Source: SXMI01 sp964391365
GTDB lineage: Bacteria; Actinomycetota; Acidimicrobiia; Acidimicrobiales; Microtrichaceae
Assembly: GCA_964391365.1 (NCBI GenBank)
Contig: CAYMKW010000002.1
Location: 1-64,000 of the forward strand
DNA: 64,000 nt
Direction: 5' to 3'
Below are positions 61,139 to 64,000 of the stretch, piece by piece (positions within the stretch are counted from its first letter, which is position 1; each line of letters opens with the position of its first letter). Under the pieces are notes generated by a model. It saw only the letters and a program-made list of their open reading frames with translations. It was not told where the DNA came from and did not search any database. Position numbers and translations under genes: made by a program.

Positions 61139-61974
61139 GCTCGGTCGGGCGGACCGCTACGAGCGTGGCGGCGGTCGTGGTCCTGCTCGCCGTTGCGACG
61201 ACCGGCTGCAGCGCCGGCGATGGCCCGGCTCCGGCCGCAGGAGCGGTCACGACGGTGCCGGCCGGCCCGTCCGCCGTCGCGGCGGAACGCCTGGCCGGTC
61301 GGTACGCCCACTTCGACGTCGTGGCCTACCAGGACGCCAGCATGCGCACGCAGATCATCTCGTACGGGTTCAGCGACCTCGACGTCGTCGACGGGCGTCT
61401 CGTCGAGCAGGACACGTTCTGCTTCTCCGAGCACCGGTCGGACCAGCCGATCAGCGTCACGTTCTCCGACGCCGCCACGCAGGCGATCCGTCCCGTGCCC
61501 GTCGACGTCGAGCTGACGGTCGACGACGGCCGGGCCCGGATCGTCCGGCCCGCGACGCCCACCGGGATCGGCGTCGACCTCGCCGACCCGGCCACCGACC
61601 CGCTCCCCACGGACCCGGCCGACCCGCGCATCGTCGATGCGGACGGCGATGGCCGTCCCGGCGTCACGGCGACGATCACCGCCGGTGGCGGAGCGGTGAC
61701 GGGCGAGTTGTACCTCGCCCGCCGGGAGATCTTCGCCTACGACCTGGTCGAACAACCCGACGGAACGCTCACGGGTGTCGTGAGGGACGGCTCCGAGCAA
61801 CTGGTGATCGACACGAGCAACGAGTTGTTCCGCACCCCGGCCCAGTGGGTCCAGGATCCCGACCTATCCCGGAGCCCCATCGTCCTGGTGCCGGTGGGCC
61901 GGGACTGGGACTGCGAGCGGCTCCGGGCCGAGCGGCCGACGTTGCTCCCGCCCGTCCCACCGATCTCCGGCTGA
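61135..61974 (+). CDS. Secreted lipoprotein, unknown function
   Basis: 279 residues from a GTG overlapping the oxygenase stop. Lipobox VATTGCSAG (Cys near residue 25). The body has beta-rich stretches and DADGDGRPGV, an EF-hand or repeat-like acidic loop. No family recognised. It closes the plus-strand arm and may help uptake or detection of the substrate. Confidence 0.7.
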   Translation: MSSVGRTATSVAAVVVLLAVATTGCSAGDGPAPAAGAVTTVPAGPSAVAAERLAGRYAHFDVVAYQDASMRTQIISYGFSDLDVVDGRLVEQDTFCFSEHRSDQPISVTFSDAATQAIRPVPVDVELTVDDGRARIVRPATPTGIGVDLADPATDPLPTDPADPRIVDADGDGRPGVTATITAGGGAVTGELYLARREIFAYDLVEQPDGTLTGVVRDGSEQLVIDTSNELFRTPAQWVQDPDLSRSPIVLVPVGRDWDCERLRAERPTLLPPVPPISG

Positions 61975-62037
61975 CGGACCCCGCGCCGCGACGACGGCCG
62001 TGTGGGAACATCCACGTCGGCGGCGTGCGAGCGCCCC

Positions 62038-62110
62038 GGGCCTCTAGCTCAACTGGCAGAGCAGCGGACTTTTAATCCGTCGGTTCAGGGTTCGAGCCCC
62101 TGGGGGCCCA
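62038..62110 (+). tRNA. tRNA-Lys (TTT)
   Basis: 73 bases. Acceptor GGGCCTC/GGGGCCC (one G-U pair), D-arm GCTCAACTGGCAGAGC, anticodon loop CTTTTAA giving TTT, T-loop TTCGAGC, discriminator A. CCA is not encoded; CTG follows. Confidence 0.93.
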
Positions 62111-62112
62111 CT

Positions 62113-62165
62113 GCAGCGGACTGTTCATCCGTCGGTTCAGGGTTCGAGCCCCTGGGGGCCCACCA
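62113..62165 (+). pseudogene. Half-tRNA: tandem copy of the tRNA-Lys 3' half
   Basis: Bases 62113-62162 repeat 62061-62110 at 48 of 50 positions (offset 52) and end in CCA (62163-62165). The 5' acceptor strand and D-arm are missing. The two changes lie in the anticodon loop, which becomes CTGTTCA (GTT, Asn). It cannot fold as a full tRNA; it looks like a recombination or integration scar. Confidence 0.85.
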
Positions 62166-62200
62166 TTTCCACCGACCCACGCCCGTTGCGCTCAAGTCAC

Positions 62201-62206
62201 TAGGCT
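62201..62206 (+). promoter_or_regulatory. -10 element of the M23 gene
   Basis: TAGGCT, giving a leader of about 60 bases with the GGGAGGG ribosome site before GTG 62277. Confidence 0.42.
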
Positions 62207-62276
62207 GCTCGTGTCGATCGACCAGCGGCGCCGAGCCCCCGACCTCGTCGCGCCGCCCACCCGGGGAGGGTTGTCC

Positions 62277-63218
62277 GTGCACGACACAGCACCGGTCCGT
62301 GACGTCACCACCGATGAGGCGCCCCGCCGGCGCTCCCGGTCCCGCCGCGCCGCGACCGTCGCCGCCCTCGCCGCGGCGGCACTCCTCATCACTGCGTGCG
62401 AGAAGCCCCCGTACCAGATCGTGTTCCCGGTGGCCGGGAAGTCGAGCTTCTCCGACACCTTCGGTGCTCCACGTGGCAGCAGCTCGCACGAGGGTCAGGA
62501 CATCTTCGGAGTCAAGGGCCAGCCCCTGCTCGCCGCCGCCGACGGCACCATCACGTGGATGCGGTGGGGGACCGGAGTGCGTTCGGGCAACCTGCTCCAG
62601 CTCACCGACGACACGGGTTGGTACTACTACTACATCCACCTGAACAACGACACGCCCGGCACCGACGACGCAGCCAACCGCTACGACCTGGCGTTCGCGG
62701 ACGGGATCACCATCGGCCAGCGGGTGAAGGCCGGTGAGGTCATCGGCTACCTGGGCGACTCGGGCGACGCCGAGCCGACGACCCCGCACCTGCACTTCGA
62801 GATCCACAAGCCCGGTGGCGCCGTGATCAACCCCTACGGGGCCCTGCTCGAGGCCCGACGCTTCCAGCGCAGCGAGGCCGAACGGGTGGCGGCCAGCCCC
62901 ACGGGTGCGGCCGAGCTGTTCGTGTTCAACCCCGACGGGACGGTGCTCATCACCGGGTACGCGATCGACGCCGTGCGCAACGATCCGGTGCGTGTCAGCG
63001 CGTACGTCGGCGGCAACCTGATCTCCACGACGAACGCGAACTTCGATCGGCCCGAGCTCGCAACGCGAGGACGTGGCACCCGGCACGGGTTCGTGTTCCC
63101 GTCGGTGGGCGCCCGGGGTGGCGGTCCCGTCCCGAAGGGTGCCGAGATGTGCGTGGTCGCCCACAGCATCGGAGGCGGCGGCTCTGCCCGTATCGGTTGC
63201 TCGACCGCCCCGAAGTGA
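62277..63218 (+). CDS. M23-family peptidase lipoprotein
   Basis: 313 residues from GTG 62277, chosen for GGGAGGG 6 bases upstream. A basic head, signal peptide and lipobox LLITACEK (Cys near residue 40). LytM domain: zinc ligands HEGQDIFG (His and Asp) near residue 73 and HLHFEIHKPG near 175. In addition GTITWMR, GNLLQLTDD and YYYIHL are as in the family. Likely cuts peptidoglycan cross-links outside the cell. The C-terminal ~110 residues form an extra beta domain of unknown role. Confidence 0.87.
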   Translation: MHDTAPVRDVTTDEAPRRRSRSRRAATVAALAAAALLITACEKPPYQIVFPVAGKSSFSDTFGAPRGSSSHEGQDIFGVKGQPLLAAADGTITWMRWGTGVRSGNLLQLTDDTGWYYYYIHLNNDTPGTDDAANRYDLAFADGITIGQRVKAGEVIGYLGDSGDAEPTTPHLHFEIHKPGGAVINPYGALLEARRFQRSEAERVAASPTGAAELFVFNPDGTVLITGYAIDAVRNDPVRVSAYVGGNLISTTNANFDRPELATRGRGTRHGFVFPSVGARGGGPVPKGAEMCVVAHSIGGGGSARIGCSTAPK

Positions 63219-63266
63219 CGTCCGGTCGGTGAGCGCCGACCGACCCGAGCCGCTGCCGATGCCGTG

Positions 63267-64000
63267 GTGATCGATCCGAGGACCCCGGTGCTGGTGGGTG
63301 TCGGCGTGGCGCAGCGGCCTCCCGACGGGTCGGCGGGTGTCAGTCCCTTCGAGTTGATGACCGAGGCGGCGACGGCCGCCGGGATGGATGCGGGCGCCCC
63401 CGGCCTGACCGGACGGCTCGACACGGTGGCCGTCACCGTCGGCAACTGGGAGCACCCCGACCCGGGCCGGGCGCTGGCACGACGGCTCGGCGTCGTCCAC
63501 GTCCGGTCGATCCGGGTCGACGTCGGCGTCCCCCAGCAGACACCGGTGTCGGTCGCGCTCGACCGGATCCGTCACGGTGCCGCCGACGTCGTGCTGGTCG
63601 CCGGGGGCGAGGCGCTCGCCAGTCGACGGGCGGCCGAGCTTGCCGGTCGGGATGTCCCCGACGACGGGTGGCCGATGGCGCCGACCCTGCCGGACGAGCA
63701 CTGGCGACCCGGTGAGGACGACTCGGGCGAGTTGATGTGTGAGGCCGAGATCACGGCCGGGTTGTGGGCGCCGGTCGAGCAGTACGCCTGCATCGAGGTG
63801 GCCCGGGCCGCCGCCGCCGGATGGGACCGCGAGGAACACCTGGCGGACATCGGCGGCCTCTGGAGCGCCTTCGACGCCGTCGCCGGAACGAACCCGGCGG
63901 CCGACTTCGCCGGCGGCCGGTCGGCGACGGATCTGGTGACGCCGTCGCCGTCGAACCGTCCCCTCGCCTGGCCGTACACGAAGTGGTTGGTGTCGCAGTG
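63267..64000 (+). CDS. Thiolase-like acyl-CoA acetyltransferase, 5' part
   Basis: Starts at GTG 63267 (GTG 63264 equally possible) and runs off the window end without a stop. The N-terminus PRTPVLVGVGVAQR, and AADVVLVAGGEALASRRA with a following YTKW stretch, match the acetyl-CoA acetyltransferase (thiolase-superfamily) group where the N-terminal Cys nucleophile is often absent; none is seen here. At least 244 residues. Substrate unknown. Confidence 0.75.
   Translation, partial: MIDPRTPVLVGVGVAQRPPDGSAGVSPFELMTEAATAAGMDAGAPGLTGRLDTVAVTVGNWEHPDPGRALARRLGVVHVRSIRVDVGVPQQTPVSVALDRIRHGAADVVLVAGGEALASRRAAELAGRDVPDDGWPMAPTLPDEHWRPGEDDSGELMCEAEITAGLWAPVEQYACIEVARAAAAGWDREEHLADIGGLWSAFDAVAGTNPAADFAGGRSATDLVTPSPSNRPLAWPYTKWLVSQ

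Overview
The window is very GC-rich, uses GTG starts very often, and carries dense runs of genes with 4-base stop/start overlaps. Its gene content is WhiB, the ClpS/DUF2017 pair, PurSQL-type FGAM synthase, a caa3-type oxidase with fused cytochrome c, heme A/O synthesis and a LAxTG-type surface protein. This points to an actinobacterium, most likely class Acidimicrobiia (inference from gene content; no 16S gene is present). The sequence is a draft scaffold: runs of N lie at 11827-11836, 34870-34879 and 43744-43843, and two of them break genes.

Layout. 1-11116: de novo purine synthesis on the plus strand (purK end, purE, purB, purC, purS, purQ, purL, gluQ, purF, purM), interrupted by two small minus-strand genes. 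11193-18293: two pirins, a conserved enzyme-like protein, a 54-residue membrane peptide, pyrE, an ACT-malic enzyme and a membrane glycosyltransferase. 18300-21901 (minus): acyltransferase, three tRNAs (Glu, Asp, Phe), DUF2017, clpS, ctaA. 22013-30777 (plus): respiratory block with ctaB, then a degenerate subunit I homologue, a degenerate subunit III homologue and a membrane protein, followed by the normal ctaC-ctaD-ctaE-ctaF. 30810-33108 (minus): ABC exporter and HAD phosphatase. 33191-40513: serS, a gap-broken methyltransferase, paired fluoride channels, pdxH, an LCIB-type carbonic-anhydrase-like protein, ccdA-tlpA, whiB, orn. 40558-43270: Zn/Mn uptake operon behind a palindromic operator. 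43282-52168: dut, a site-2 protease, a phosphoesterase, surface and secreted proteins, a nitroreductase, a glycosyltransferase. 52290-61974: a divergent catabolic-looking cluster (two SDRs, two amidohydrolases, P450, ThuA-like protein facing a Rieske oxygenase, a carotenoid/stilbene-type oxygenase and a lipoprotein). 62038-64000: tRNA-Lys with a half-tRNA tandem copy, an M23 lipoprotein and the start of a thiolase-like gene.

How it fits together. The purine block makes IMP precursors. The heme and oxidase blocks build and fill a caa3 oxidase. The degenerate subunit I/III pair sits directly upstream of the real oxidase genes and has lost every heme and copper ligand I can align, so it may be an assembly or accessory complex rather than an oxidase. 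The divergent cluster looks like a pathway for an unknown aromatic or polyene substrate, controlled from the 217-base region between the two arms.

Recurrent signal. Many genes have a TANNNT -10 hexamer ending 6 to 8 bases before the start codon, so leaderless mRNAs appear common. The clearest non-coding oddities are a 60-bp perfect palindrome at 52207-52266, a Fur-family-like operator over the metal-uptake promoter, the half-tRNA copy after tRNA-Lys, and a C-tract/G-quadruplex stretch after purQ.
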